A stretch of DNA of 16,070 nucleotides from Phlegmacium glaucopus (taxonomy: Eukaryota > Basidiomycota > Agaricomycetes > Agaricales > Cortinariaceae), in contig MU130510.1 of assembly GCA_015039465.1 (NCBI GenBank), positions 1 through 16,070 on the forward strand, in the 5' to 3' direction. The first letter of the stretch is position 1. The number at the start of each line of letters is the position of its first letter. A model generated the notes under the pieces. The model did not search any database. It saw nothing but the letters and a program-made list of their open reading frames with translations, and was not told where the DNA came from. Shown piece after piece: positions 1 to 8,779 of this stretch. The position numbers and the translations under genes are program-made.

Positions 1-180
1 GGATGGTATATGCTTAGGAGCATGTCGATAGTGAAAACAATGGAGAGCATAGTGTGAGACATTGAGAGTATGATGAGCAATGGGGATGTTATCGTTGAAC
101 GAATGATTTTGTTGACCAGGAACACGATTCAGGGTTGCTTCCAAAATAGGTAAGTGAATTTGAAGTCCGCTTATTTTCAT
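1..180 (-). CDS. Possible partial reading frame running off the left edge
   Basis: From an ATG at 180 (minus strand) a frame stays open for 60 codons to the window edge. An in-frame stop lies nine codons upstream of that ATG. The product begins MKISGLQIHLPILEATL and is rich in His and Asn. I recognise no family, and no promoter or splice signal supports it. It may be chance or an exon of a gene outside the window. Confidence 0.15.
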   Translation of the reverse strand, partial: MKISGLQIHLPILEATLNRVPGQQNHSFNDNIPIAHHTLNVSHYALHCFHYRHAPKHIPS

Positions 181-727
181 GATGGCGACTTTTAAGCTTT
201 CTTCTCACGCTACCAATCAGTATTGGTGCGCGATACCGAATAGCCAGAGACTTATCTATGTGATAAAATAGCAAATAGTCAGTGTTAGGGGCGACATAGA
301 GCGACATCGCTGCCGGAGATGCGAAAAACAAAGGCAGGGAACCAGCATGTTCATCAACAAGCCTATGATAACTAGAAACAGATCAAGTGATGAACCTGCT
401 GCCAGCATAATAGATCCTGTTATTGATGTTGTGGATCTGGATGATGTTAGAGAACATAAGGACCCAGGAATCAAGTTGAATTCTAAGGTGCTTTATCTTC
501 GATAAGCACCTTACACCTATATACTACAAGCGTGGGAGCTAATACAACTATATATGGCTAGTACATAATAGAAGGTAGGGTGAGGTAGATACCAAGAATA
601 GATACTGACATTGGTGCAATGTCATCGGCAAAGGGTCAACTACTACAAAAATAAAGGGATGTCCATAAAGGGTAGGATAGGGAACGTGGCAATGATACAA
701 TCATAGAGTGATGGTGAAAGTAAAGAT
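181..727. other. Stretch without a supported gene
   Basis: Both strands carry only short frames (up to about 80 codons) with no motif I recognise. A + strand frame from an ATG near 347 to a stop near 506 is acidic (VVDLDDV) but only about 50 codons. The stretch lies directly upstream of copia remains and may be decayed retroelement sequence, but nothing in it proves that. Confidence 0.3.
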
Positions 728-1566
728 ATGCTAGGCATGACTAGAGGCAGACACAATGAGTGTCCCCTAACAGATGATGCTGAAAATGGGCTACGACGCT
801 CGTCCTGTCTTGCTGAAAAGAAGGCCAATACAGCAGCTAGACCAAGTCGACTTGAGAATGCCATACAACAATCAAGGAAAAGTGCACAGTGGCTTAAACA
901 GAAGTCTATAGTGGAGCCAGAAAGCAACACAATTGATAAGCTGTGTGACACGCTTGGAAATCTAAAGATTGATGCACCTGACAAAACAGAAGCACAGTGG
1001 ATTGACAAAGTACTGGCAGCAATAGCAGAAACCCCTGATGCAAACTTCAACAATTTCAGTCTTGATGAACCAAATACTTGGCTAGAAGTGAAAGTGTCTC
1101 CATACAGTGCCCAGTGGGAAAAAGGGTACTGGGAGGAACTAGATTCTCTAAAATAAATGGGAGTATATAAATTGATCCCTCACTCTCAAGTTCCACCAAA
1201 TATGAAAATATGAAAGGGACGGCCTGTATTCAGACTTAAACAAGACTCCAATGGTAATCCAGTTTGGTGGAAAGTGCGTCTCGTATTCAAAGGCTTCAAA
1301 CAAGTTTATGGAAAAGATTACACTACTACTACCTCACCTACTGCACACATGGAATCTTGGCGGATACTGCTGCACATTGCTGCCTTGCTCAATTGGGATG
1401 CCCAGCAAATTGATGTGAAAACCATGTTCCTTTATGGCCTTCTACCAGACAATGAAGTTCAATACATGGAACAGCCCAGAGGATTTGAAGAAGTTGAGAA
1501 GGGAGATCATGTATAGATGTTGCAGCGTGGCCTCTATGGGATGAAACAAAGTGGCAGAATTTGGAA
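728..1566 (+). pseudogene. Ty1/copia polyprotein remnant: linker and N-terminal reverse transcriptase (RVT_2)
   Basis: This is the 5' part of a copia-type reverse transcriptase, the enzyme that copies retrotransposon RNA into DNA. One frame (from 728) reads a polar linker, then the typical RT entry (SAQWEKGYWEELDSLK), the RLVFKGFKQ motif, and the block with the first catalytic Asp (QIDVKTMFLYG) followed by YMEQPRGFEE. It ends in the start of the LYGMKQ motif. The frame is broken by three stops in phase: TAA at 1154-1156, TGA at 1211-1213 and TAG at 1514-1516. Reading continues sensibly through each, so they are point mutations in an old copy. Homology ends abruptly at about 1566, where unrelated DNA begins; the rest of the RT resumes at 2321. 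No gag, protease, integrase or LTR could be identified. Family call is firm; the element is dead. Confidence 0.85.
1521..1566 (+). repeat. 46-bp direct repeat, left copy (RT motif)
   Basis: This encodes the RT motif QRGLYGMKQSGRIW and is repeated at 2321-2366 with two G/A differences. It marks the left edge of the insertion in the copia RT. Confidence 0.85.
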
Positions 1567-2320
1567 TGAAGTGGATCTGAGGAGCCACTGAAGGCGGCGA
1601 TGACGATGCACGGGAACCCCACAATACTTTTGACAGTGCTGTTAAGGACAGCCAATTTCTCATAAGGATCCTTCACCACCACCCTAAACAGCCCCCAAAC
1701 CCATATGCTCATTGCCAATCCCCTTGGGCACAAACTGGGTTTTCATCATTTCTGAATCCTCAGTGACGGCACACACTGCCATAACCCATGCTTAACATGC
1801 ACCCTCTGCAAATCGAACTCAGAGCCTACTTGTGACACTTTCGTGACACTTTCAACCACTAAGCCATCCTCACTTTGGATGTAAGCTATTTTAACATCTT
1901 TTGACATCTTACGGTCCCCACTGATTGGCGTCTCATGAAACTGATCACAAGTTCTTGGTTATGTCACACTGCCAATTATTTAGTGTGCCAATGGGGGTTG
2001 GTACTTATTCGACAGGCTTAGGAGGTAGTGTTTCGCACACATGTATAACAGTGGTGTAATTAGGCTTTTGGTAGATTATATGACCCCCGCAGTCTAAGTG
2101 TCCTACACAGACCTCTGGCTACTCGGTGTTTCCCAACTCAGACAGCATGGGGTGGTATGCCGAGTAGTCAGATATGGCAGATATCTGGCTATCACTGTAC
2201 ATTTGTATGGGTAAACCCGTAATGCCTATGTAACAATTCATTATGCACCTGTGCCTATCGAGGGGTACGGCCTAAGGTATACTAGGACAGCTGAATGAGG
2301 TATATTTCAAACTCAAAATT
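1567..2320. mobile_element. 754-bp insertion splitting the copia RT
   Basis: RT homology stops at 1566 and resumes at 2321. The two sides carry the same 46 bp (1521-1566 and 2321-2366, 44 of 46 identical, exactly 800 bp apart), so the inserted segment is bracketed by a long direct repeat. Its left part reads best on the minus strand and includes a tRNA-like promoter region (1800-1870). The right part (about 1880-2320) contains inverted octamers (2119-2126 CTACTCGG and 2160-2167 CCGAGTAG) and no coding frame. It could be a SINE plus a second fragment, or a recombinant between two copia copies. I cannot name the element. Confidence 0.5.
1800..1870 (-). mobile_element. tRNA-derived SINE-like segment (A and B box)
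   Basis: On the minus strand, 1852-1866 reads TGGCTTAGTGGTTGA, a good match to the RNA polymerase III A box. About 30 bases further on, 1808-1820 reads GAGTTCGATTTGC, close to a B box / T-loop, enclosed by a CTCTG/CAGAG stem (1820-1824 with 1804-1808). Between the boxes an 11-bp element (GAAAGTGTCAC) is duplicated, which disrupts the anticodon arm, and no full acceptor stem forms. It is therefore not a working tRNA. Downstream on the minus strand the sequence runs to the insertion edge near 1567, which fits a tRNA-headed SINE body of about 300 bp. SINE status is inference. Confidence 0.5.
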
Positions 2321-2706
2321 TGCAGCATGGCCTCTATGGGATGAAACAAAATGGCAGAATTTGGAACAAAACCATGAACAATGCCATGATTGGCTGGGGC
2401 TTCACCCGTTTGTCATGTGAAACATGCATCTATTATAAGAGTACCAGCACTGGCACCATCATATCCACAGTCCACGTCAACAATTTCCTATCCATAGCTA
2501 GCTCAAAATCAGAAAATGATGCCTTCAAGTCCCAAATGAAATTGTTATGGACTATCTCGGAACTTGGTGATGCTAAATATTGTGTCGGTATTGCTATTTC
2601 CCGTGATCAACTGAATAGGACCGTCTGCCTCTCCCAAAAAGCCCTCATCAACAAAATAATCCAGCAGTTTGGCCAGAGCAACACTGTGAGACCAGGGGGG
2701 TTGTAA
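2321..2706 (+). pseudogene. Ty1/copia reverse transcriptase, C-terminal half
   Basis: This continues the copia RT in a different frame: LYGMKQNGRIWNKTMN, WGFTRLSCETCIYY, then the region of the YVDD catalytic box, which here reads TVHVNNFLSIASS. Both catalytic aspartates of YVDD are replaced by asparagine, so the polymerase would be inactive even if expressed. It goes on through LWTISELGDAKYCVGIAISRD and the helix INKIIQQFGQSN, then leaves homology near 2680 and stops at 2704-2706 just inside a G-rich junction. The RNase H domain and 3' LTR are missing. Together with 728-1566 it forms one broken element, or parts of two nearly identical ones. Confidence 0.85.
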
Positions 2707-3300
2707 AAAACAACCCCAGATTCCATCAAAAAGAATCATAATTTCCAGCAATTTTTGGTGAATTTCCACCAATTTGTGGTGGAACCAATGCCATTAATTA
2801 CATTAGTTTGTTATGTAATTTCTAACCTTAAATATAAATAATTACAATGGTAAACAGTGGATAAAACACCAATTAATGTTGTGTGGGGTTGGAATTGCTG
2901 GCGATATATTAAAGATTCACGACCCTGAAAGGGTGGAATTTAGGGTTGGAATTTCTGATGGTTGTAGCGATGAAATTTTCACACTTAACATTGATTTTTT
3001 TGATTTTAGATGGTGTGAATAGATAAAGACTAGATGAACATTTCTGAATGTTTAGATATAAAAAAATATTAACCAATGTAATTTCTCGAGTGTTTGGGTA
3101 CAAAAAAGCAGTCATTATCAGTGTAAATAAAGAAAGATTTAGATGTGATTTTCCGAATAACTAGTGGTATTTCCTGAGTGTTTAGGTACAAAAAAACATT
3201 CATTGCTAGTGTATATAGAGAAACTTCGATGTGATTTTCCTGAATGTTTAGGTGTAAAAACCATGATTTACGAGCATGAATAACAACAGTACCTAAAGGG
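2707..3300. repeat. A+T-rich spacer with degenerate direct repeats
   Basis: No coding frame is supported. From about 3041 to 3260 a phrase like TTTCCTGAGTGTTTAGGTAC recurs at about 3042, 3083, 3172 and 3238, and GATGTGATTTTCC recurs at 3142 and 3229 (87 bp apart), so this is a decayed tandem array. A hairpin TTGGTG-AATTTC-CACCAA lies near 2755-2772. Short inverted pieces (CAACCCC at 2711, GGGGTTG at 2884) hint at a small mobile element, but they do not nest cleanly. Confidence 0.45.
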
Positions 3301-3303
3301 TTG

Positions 3304-4581
3304 TCAATCCTTTTTTTTGGAATACTTCCTCTTCGGCAGTGCTCTTTTCGTCAATGGTGCTGATCGACTGGCCACCTGATCACCCCCACTACCATCCACT
3401 TTCTTCCTCTTCCCTGCCGCTCTGGTGGTGGTGGTGGTTGCCGGTTCGTCATTGTGGGTCACCTTTCTCTTCTTGGTTCCGGCTAATCCAGTAGCGGCCG
3501 CCTTCTCGACGCTGCAACTTCCTTCCCCATTCCTTCCCTCATCATCCTTCCCTCCAAACTCCTCAATATCATCCCCATCCATGCCATTCCCATCGTCCTC
3601 ATTCCTTCCAAACTCCTCAATATCATCCCCATCCACGTCATGCCCACCCTCATTCTCGTTCCCATCCTCCTTGCCGATCCTCTCCGGCATGTACATGCTA
3701 TCCCAGTCACTGTCATTTCCCTCCTTCTCACTCTCACTCTCTTTCTCACCCTCATCCGCCTTCTCACCCTCACCCTCCTCCAACTCTTCTCCATCATCCT
3801 GGTTATATTGATCTGAGGATGCGATGCGCTGTTTATAGCAGCGCCGGTTTTTGAGCATCGACTTCATTATTTCGAGTGTTGCCCAGTTTCCTTTGTAGCG
3901 TCGTAAGTGCTTATTCCTAGAAATCGCCTTTGTAATGTGTAGTAAGTAATAGTTAACGGAGAATTAACGTGAAAACTTACTACTTGTGCGACTTTCCCTA
4001 CGGCTACTACATCTTGAAGCCGCCAGTCGACCCCCGATGGGAGACCCGCATGTGCCACAACATCTCGAACAGTTGACTATAACAAGTATCAACGGTGTAC
4101 AGTGAACGAAAGAAGAACAGAGAAGAAAAAACTTACTCGGCAATGAGAATACAGCTTTTTATTGTCAGCTAGACCCATAGCGTGTTGAAGGTTCATGATT
4201 TTGCTGGGCCGCGCAATCTCTTCCAATTTGTTTTCTATGGGTTTGGCTGCTTGAAGTTTCTTTAGTTGGTCAATCTCCGCTGAACAAGAGTAAGCTGTAT
4301 ACACTAATCAAACTTAAAGAAATTTACTAACCTCGCAGACTTGCAAGCATTGCAGCCATCTTGGCATCTTTTGCACCATTTGAGGAGGCATGTGTCTGGA
4401 GGGGCTTGACAGGCTTCGAAGCTGGTATTGGTTGGGTGCTTGAGTTGGTCGTCCTCTTTGTAGCCGTGGACGAGTCCATCTGAGTATTCTCCTTTGTAGC
4501 CGCAATTGCTTGGGGTTGGGTGCCTGCTGAGGTGGAGGATGTCTTTGGTACATTTGCAGCCGTTTTCCGAGTGTTAGCCAT
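3304..4581 (-). CDS. Conserved Agaricomycete nuclear-type protein, 370 aa, four exons
   Basis: Exons (minus strand): 4581-4332, 4279-4137, 4076-3981, 3927-3304, stop included; introns of 52, 60 and 53 bp. Phases fit throughout. The start at 4581 gives MANTRKTAANVPKT and lies about 40 bp below a TATA-like stretch. Residues 1-75 are Ser/Thr/Ala/Pro-rich. Residues ~75-97 form a short helical, probably coiled-coil segment (AEIDQLKKLQAAK). Residues ~108-197 match a domain I recall from many mushroom genomes: MNLQHAMGLADNKKLY, then STVRDVV, then LRRYKGNWATLEIMK and KNRRCYKQR. Residues ~205-300 are very acidic, with an 18-residue direct repeat around DGDDIEEFG. The tail has nuclear-localisation-like clusters (TKKRKV near 314, GKRKK, PKRKYSKKK). 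Likely nuclear, possibly chromatin- or nucleic-acid-linked; the function of the family is unknown to me. The last intron needs an AAG acceptor; the upstream CTAG-type alternative runs into a stop. Confidence 0.75.
3554..3635 (-). repeat. 54-bp in-frame direct repeat in the acidic domain
   Basis: A 28-bp identical stretch begins at 3554 and again at 3608, 54 bp (18 codons) apart. It encodes the duplicated DGDDIEEFG element. The length is a multiple of three, so duplication kept the frame open. Confidence 0.8.
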
Positions 4582-5035
4582 GTCAATGTGAGTAAATGTA
4601 AAGAGAACTTGGGGAGTATAAATATTAAAACGAGACTGCCCTATGCCCCAGTGAAAAAATTTGAGCCTTCCTATTCTAGCGGTATGCTTGCGGGTCAAAA
4701 CCGTGCCAAGAATTCAAAGTATGGGCGTACCTTTTTCAAAAAGTGTAGAGTCGGAACATCCTGCTAGCGCGGCGCTCAATATCAACTCAAACACAAGCCG
4801 GAATATGACAGGATACCTTTTTTGGATCCTGCTAGCACGACATCAAGCATTATTGGTTCAAAACACAAGCACGGAACATATCACTGGGCACCGGTTTGGA
4901 AAAATACAGAGTCGGATCTTGCTAAATCGGCTACAAGCACCGGCGCCAAAGTCAAGACAGCAGTCTTTACTTAAAAGGGGATGACTTTTACCTTATAAAT
5001 ACAGCTATCAGCAACATACCACCCCATTCTACTCA
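4582..5035. promoter_or_regulatory. Divergent promoter region between two genes
   Basis: This 454-bp gap separates the starts of the 370-aa (-) and 171-aa (+) genes. On the + side CTTATAAATAC at 4990-5000 sits about 35-45 bp above the ATG at 5036 and is followed by a C/A-rich leader, a good core-promoter layout. On the - side a weaker TATA-like stretch (ATATTTATA) lies near 4616-4625. Between them short phrases recur: GAGTCGGA at about 4749 and 4911, and TCCTGCTAGC at about 4760 and 4827. These could be factor sites, but this is inference. Confidence 0.5.
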
Positions 5036-5703
5036 ATGTTGTCTTCTATGAGAATCTCCAGCCCTTGCAAGTCTGAGAGCATGTACAGTTCTTCATCCAT
5101 ACCTAGAATATGCAATTGTCAGAATCAGCTGGCACATTACGGCTGGGATGGCATTCCACATGAAGACTTACCAGATTTATGCAAGCGAACCATGGGAACA
5201 GTTATTGGGAACACGCCAATATCTGAAAAAAATGGTAAGTAAAAGTCTGATCATCTCTATGGCGAGAATTGACATACCTACAAGATAAAAAATTCACGTT
5301 CGGAAATGACAGTGCCAATCTAGACACTTCACCTACCAAGTCAGATCCTGAGTGGGAACAAGGTAAGATCAAATGATTTGAATGTCCAAGGAGCTGACAA
5401 AGGCCTTGTAGTCATCCTCAGGCAAGCAGGTCGCAATCGACCAAAGGATCTGGTCAAAGCAGTTGAAATTATGGACGAAGGTGGTGTGGGGGGCCTGACT
5501 CACACAAAGGGTTGTAAATGTATGATGTCGGACAAGGGAGACATAATCACCTGGACAGGCAAGAAGAGCAAAGTAAGTGTTCCAATAAGAACTTGTTTCA
5601 CTTACGGAGTTTATATTTTCTATAGAAGGGAACAGATTTCCGCATCAATCTTCATGTTGGAAAGAAGCGGTCAATGGTGAAAATATCTGTTAAGATTACC
5701 TAG
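5036..5703 (+). CDS. Unknown protein, 171 aa, four exons
   Basis: Exons: 5036-5234, 5285-5362, 5412-5572, 5626-5703; introns of 50, 49 and 53 bp with GTAAG donors. Exon phases join without a stop and give 171 residues. The first ATG after a clear TATA box was chosen. The product is Ser-rich at the N-terminus (residues 7-22), has scattered cysteines (C11, C26, C28 and a KGCKCMM motif) and ends in a basic, beta-prone tail (LHVGKKRSMVKISVKIT). I see no signal peptide or membrane segment and recognise no family. The first intron needs an AAG acceptor (CTACAAG); the next canonical AG would give a stop at once. It shares its promoter region with the 370-aa gene and converges on the 683-aa gene, with only 145 bp between stops. 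It could be a small nuclear or cytosolic protein; function unknown. Confidence 0.6.
5235..5284 (+). other. Intron with AAG acceptor
   Basis: The donor is GTAAGT at 5235 and the acceptor is CTACAAG ending at 5284. Skipping to the next CAG (near 5308) places TAG three codons on, so AAG is the only choice that keeps the frame at normal intron length. Confidence 0.5.
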
Positions 5704-5848
5704 CTATATGCTATCAGTACATAGATGAAGTGAGGAATTTTTTTAAAAAAACTTACTAAATTGATTTGCTGCCAAGTCTTCAACTGAGTTAGAACGGTAG
5801 ACCAAAAACAATATATTTTAAAAAGAAAGAGAAGACCACATGGTATAA

Positions 5849-8053
5849 CTAGTCAGAATTTGTCATGAAGAGACGATGAGGGATTTGAGCCACCCATCCG
5901 AAATAATTGAAGAATTGTTGACAGTAATATTTCGCAACAATATCCTCCAACTCCATGGCAGCGTTTCGAGACAAATTAGAGAGATTGTTGTCCAGCACAG
6001 CAGGTTTCTCTCCTTTCCAGGACTTCATGACGTTGGCCAGGTGAGTGACAAACCGGAAGCGCTTGTCAAAGTCATCATCAGCCAATCCAAGGTTTTCGGA
6101 GGGAATAGGGATGTGTCGAAATGAGCTTGTGTGGAAACATTGGGATATTTGGATTTGCCTATCGAATAGTTGGGCAGCGTTTGATAAGTCCAGATTGGCA
6201 CAAGCGCGACGGTCCAGGGACTGCAATTCATGAATGAAGTTTACTTCATATAGCTCCCATAAAACTTCCCTGACAACATTCTCAGGAGGCAACACTCCTG
6301 AGGGATACTCCGTGCCCCGCCAAACAACCAGCCCCATCAAACCGCTTCGCGTTTTCACTTCCGGATACATAGCAGAAGTGGGCAGTAACAACTCCAGACT
6401 CTCTTGACAACGGCGTGCTGCTTTGGTTTCCCCCTTCTCCGGGGCATTGATGTCAATCGAAAGGAAGGTACACCAATTCTGATTTGACATGGCAAGAGAT
6501 GGCTCTTTTGCCACACGCATGAACCAAGCATCGCGAACTTGGAGCCACGACTCTATATATTTCGCAGCACTTGCTGGGTGTATGAAAAGACCGGGGTCAG
6601 GAAATATATAATGGCCGTGGTGCTGCGAAGTTTTGGATGTGTCAACGAGAAAAGAAGATGATCGGTCAACAGCCTGGAGTGCAGCACTCCAGGCAGGAAT
6701 TGAGTAGGGAGCGAGAGGGCTGTTCAACGGAGAAAATTTGTTGCAGTCATTGCTTTGTGTAGTTTGGGGCTTTGTGTCTTAAAAATAATGTCTAAGAAAA
6801 TATACTGTACAAGAATAAAAAGTAAACGTACAAGGTGCTCCTCGAGCTGAGGCCCTTGAATGTTCGGGACGAGAGGTTTTGCCGCGACCAGTGGATTGAA
6901 TAGTTGAAGCATGACTAGTTGAAGTGGATTGACTAGTTGAAGCATGACTAGTTGAAGCGGATTGACTAGTTGAAGCGGATTGACTAGTTGAAGCGGATTG
7001 AATAAACGAAGATGCTGAGTTGAAAATAGTAAGAAAATGTGTTGTGCCAAAGATGAATATACTAACCCTTTGAAGACCCCTCAAATGGGTCTTTGAATGT
7101 CAACCACTTCCGGGAATGAGTATAGATAGCGGCATGTTTACCGATATCGGTTGCAGAGCCATAAAATATTGGGGGGAAGGGCGGGTAGTGTTGTGAAACA
7201 CATAAAACATCAGCAGGATTTAGGGGGGTCACGATCTCCAAGATATTGCATTTGACAGGGGTGTCCCAGACTGTTGAAGGTCGGAGGAGCCAGATAGGTA
7301 GGCCTGCTGTGTGGAAATCCTGGACTATACGCGGAATGTTAGTGATAGCCCCTATGCAGTTGGCGACGGTTTCTGCTGCAGGCTTAGCTCCATCCATACG
7401 CGGTTTATAGAGCTCCAGGTAGTCCAAGCAGCCATGAATTTCAAGATAGTACCGCTGGAATTCGGTGATGCCAATCCTCATTTCAGTAAACGTGGTCTTC
7501 AACGAACTAAGACAGACGAATGCGTCCTGCATTGCTCTCGTTAACAATAGGAGAAGTTTGTTGGGAGAACGGGAAGCCCGCTTGTGCTGTTCAATCCTAT
7601 CCTCCATGTTAGACATCATTGTCTGTAAAAGCAATAGCCTTGAACCGGACAGCTCGCCCAATCCATCAACGAGGCTGCCACTAAAAGATTTGAAGTCATT
7701 GCGGGTTGGGTCCCACCACATGATGGAAAGAGCGTCGTTGGCATCATTGGGCTTTCTGGGAATGGCACCCAGGTGACAAAACATCTTGACCCAGGGCTGT
7801 GGCCAAAGCGTTGGGTCATCTGGACCATATTGAACGTTGGCATGGAGTTGAACTTCTGCTCTATGCAAAGGTGGAAGGGGGATTTGACTTTGGTTCGGAG
7901 TTGTGCAGACAAAACCTTCGATTACTGCTGTGACTCTTCCATTAAATGGACCAAGAGGTACTATGGGAGATCAGCACAAGTGTAGAGGGCTAGAGATGAG
8001 AACATACCATCGGGGTTTCGGCCAATAAGGAGAGTTTCGCTGAGTGATGACAT
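5849..8053 (-). CDS. Large conserved uncharacterised Agaricomycete protein, 683 aa, four exons
   Basis: Exons (minus strand): 8053-8008, 7960-7067, 7014-6832, 6777-5849 with stop; introns of 47, 52 and 54 bp. The phases agree and leave one open frame of 683 codons. The start MSSLSETLLIGRNPDG was chosen as the ATG of a short first exon with a good GTATGT donor. Residues ~47-310 match a family I recall as abundant and unnamed in mushroom genomes: GAIPRKPNDAND, IMWWDPT (near 95-101), GSLVDGLGELS, SLKTTFTEMRIGI, YKPRMDG (near 200), NIPRIVQDFHTAGLP. Residues ~315-350 are a Ser/Thr/Gln repeat from a minisatellite. Residues ~375-683 are a second conserved part (YIFPDPGLFIHPASAAKYIE, VREVLWELYEVNFIHELQ). 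There is no signal peptide, membrane helix or known catalytic motif. The third intron needs an AAG acceptor; its CTTAG alternative leads to an early stop. The gene seems intact. Role unknown. Confidence 0.75.
6893..7005 (-). repeat. 15/18-bp coding minisatellite (Ser/Thr/Gln-rich linker)
   Basis: Units such as TTGACTAGTTGAAGCGGA (+ strand) and a 15-bp variant repeat about seven times within exon 3 of the 683-aa gene. All unit lengths are multiples of three, giving repeats of the form QSASTS and HASTS. This lies between the two conserved halves of the protein and probably forms a flexible linker that can change length. Confidence 0.8.
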
Positions 8054-8132
8054 TGGAATGAATAGAATAGAATGATATCTAGAACGAAAATATGTTGACT
8101 GGCAAAAAAAAATACACATCAGTGATGGGGCT

Positions 8133-8288
8133 GACGCAGAGTCTAAGCCCTGAATGACGCAAAGTATAGTCCTGGACGACGCAAAGTCTAGTCCTGAATG
8201 ACCCAAAGTCTAGTCCTGGATGACCCAAAGTCTAGTCCTGGATGACCCAAAGTCTAGTCTTGGACGACGCAAAGTCTAGCTCAAGCAA
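8133..8288 (+). repeat. 22-bp minisatellite (GACGCAAAGTCTAG motif)
   Basis: Seven units begin at 8133, 8156, 8178, 8200, 8222, 8244 and 8266. The consensus is GACGCAAAGTCTAGTCCTGGAT with GACCC variants. The array lies about 80 bp upstream of the 683-aa gene's start, in its likely promoter side. Confidence 0.9.
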
Positions 8289-8760
8289 CGTGAAGTCCAA
8301 CTCAAGCATTCATATTTCCATGTGGTGTTCCCAGGGCATCGTGGTACTCAGGGACCTAGGGGCACAAGCTAACAGCGGCTGTTCATGGGTCAGTACCTAA
8401 ATTGCTGACAGTGTCTGACACAATGCAGAGCCATGCAGGATGCTTGTATCGGCCACCTGGAATGAGTCAGATACCTAATGGTACTAGCCACGGGGGAATA
8501 GCAGGAGAGAAAGAATGGCTCACCAAAAAAAGTTGTAGATACAATCGTTAGCCGGTAGATACAGTCATTAGCTGGTGGATTCGAATTGAAGACGATAATA
8601 ATCCATGGCCAGAAGGTCGACGTGAAGTCTAAACCTTGGGGCCGACGCGAAGTCTAAGCCCTATGGACGACTCAAAGTCTAGTCCAAAATATGAGCGACG
8701 CGAAGTCTAACTCATGTTATCCATGTCCAACGAGAGAGGGTGAGCTCACCAGAGTCGTCG
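8289..8760. other. Non-coding stretch with scattered copies of the same motif
   Basis: No gene is supported. A 20-bp tandem (GTAGATACARTCRTTAGCYG) occurs twice at about 8534-8575. From 8617 to 8714 the GACGCGAAGTCTAA motif returns in four irregularly spaced, diverged copies in the same orientation as the 8133 array. Confidence 0.5.
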
Positions 8761-8779
8761 AGGGAGAGAGAGATGAAGA

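Noticed and set aside
643..1053. 136-codon minus-strand frame
   Set aside because: It is the shadow of the copia linker frame on the other strand, has no motif and is Ser/Leu-rich by composition.
1800..1870. Functional tRNA gene
   Set aside because: The A and B boxes are present, but the anticodon arm is disrupted by an 11-bp duplication and no acceptor stem forms.
2090..2320. Copia LTR
   Set aside because: Inverted octamers and a TGTAACA-like word are present, but no second LTR copy, primer-binding site or TG...CA ends could be matched.
2695..2901. Small transposon with CAACCCC/GGGGTTG ends
   Set aside because: The inverted pieces do not nest (an AATTGCTGG partner lies outside the GGGGTTG partner) and no target duplication was found.
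3425..3811. 128-codon + strand Ser/Pro-rich frame
   Set aside because: It mirrors the acidic Glu/Asp codons of the 370-aa gene on the minus strand; its composition is a by-product.
6025..6233. Short frames inside the last exon of the 683-aa gene
   Set aside because: They are shadows of a long, family-matching exon and have no separate signals.
7311..7985. Three + strand frames of 70-103 codons
   Set aside because: They lie opposite the conserved exon 2 of the 683-aa gene and resemble nothing known.
8133..8288. CRISPR array
   Set aside because: The 22-bp units abut without unique spacers and the context is eukaryotic; this is a minisatellite.
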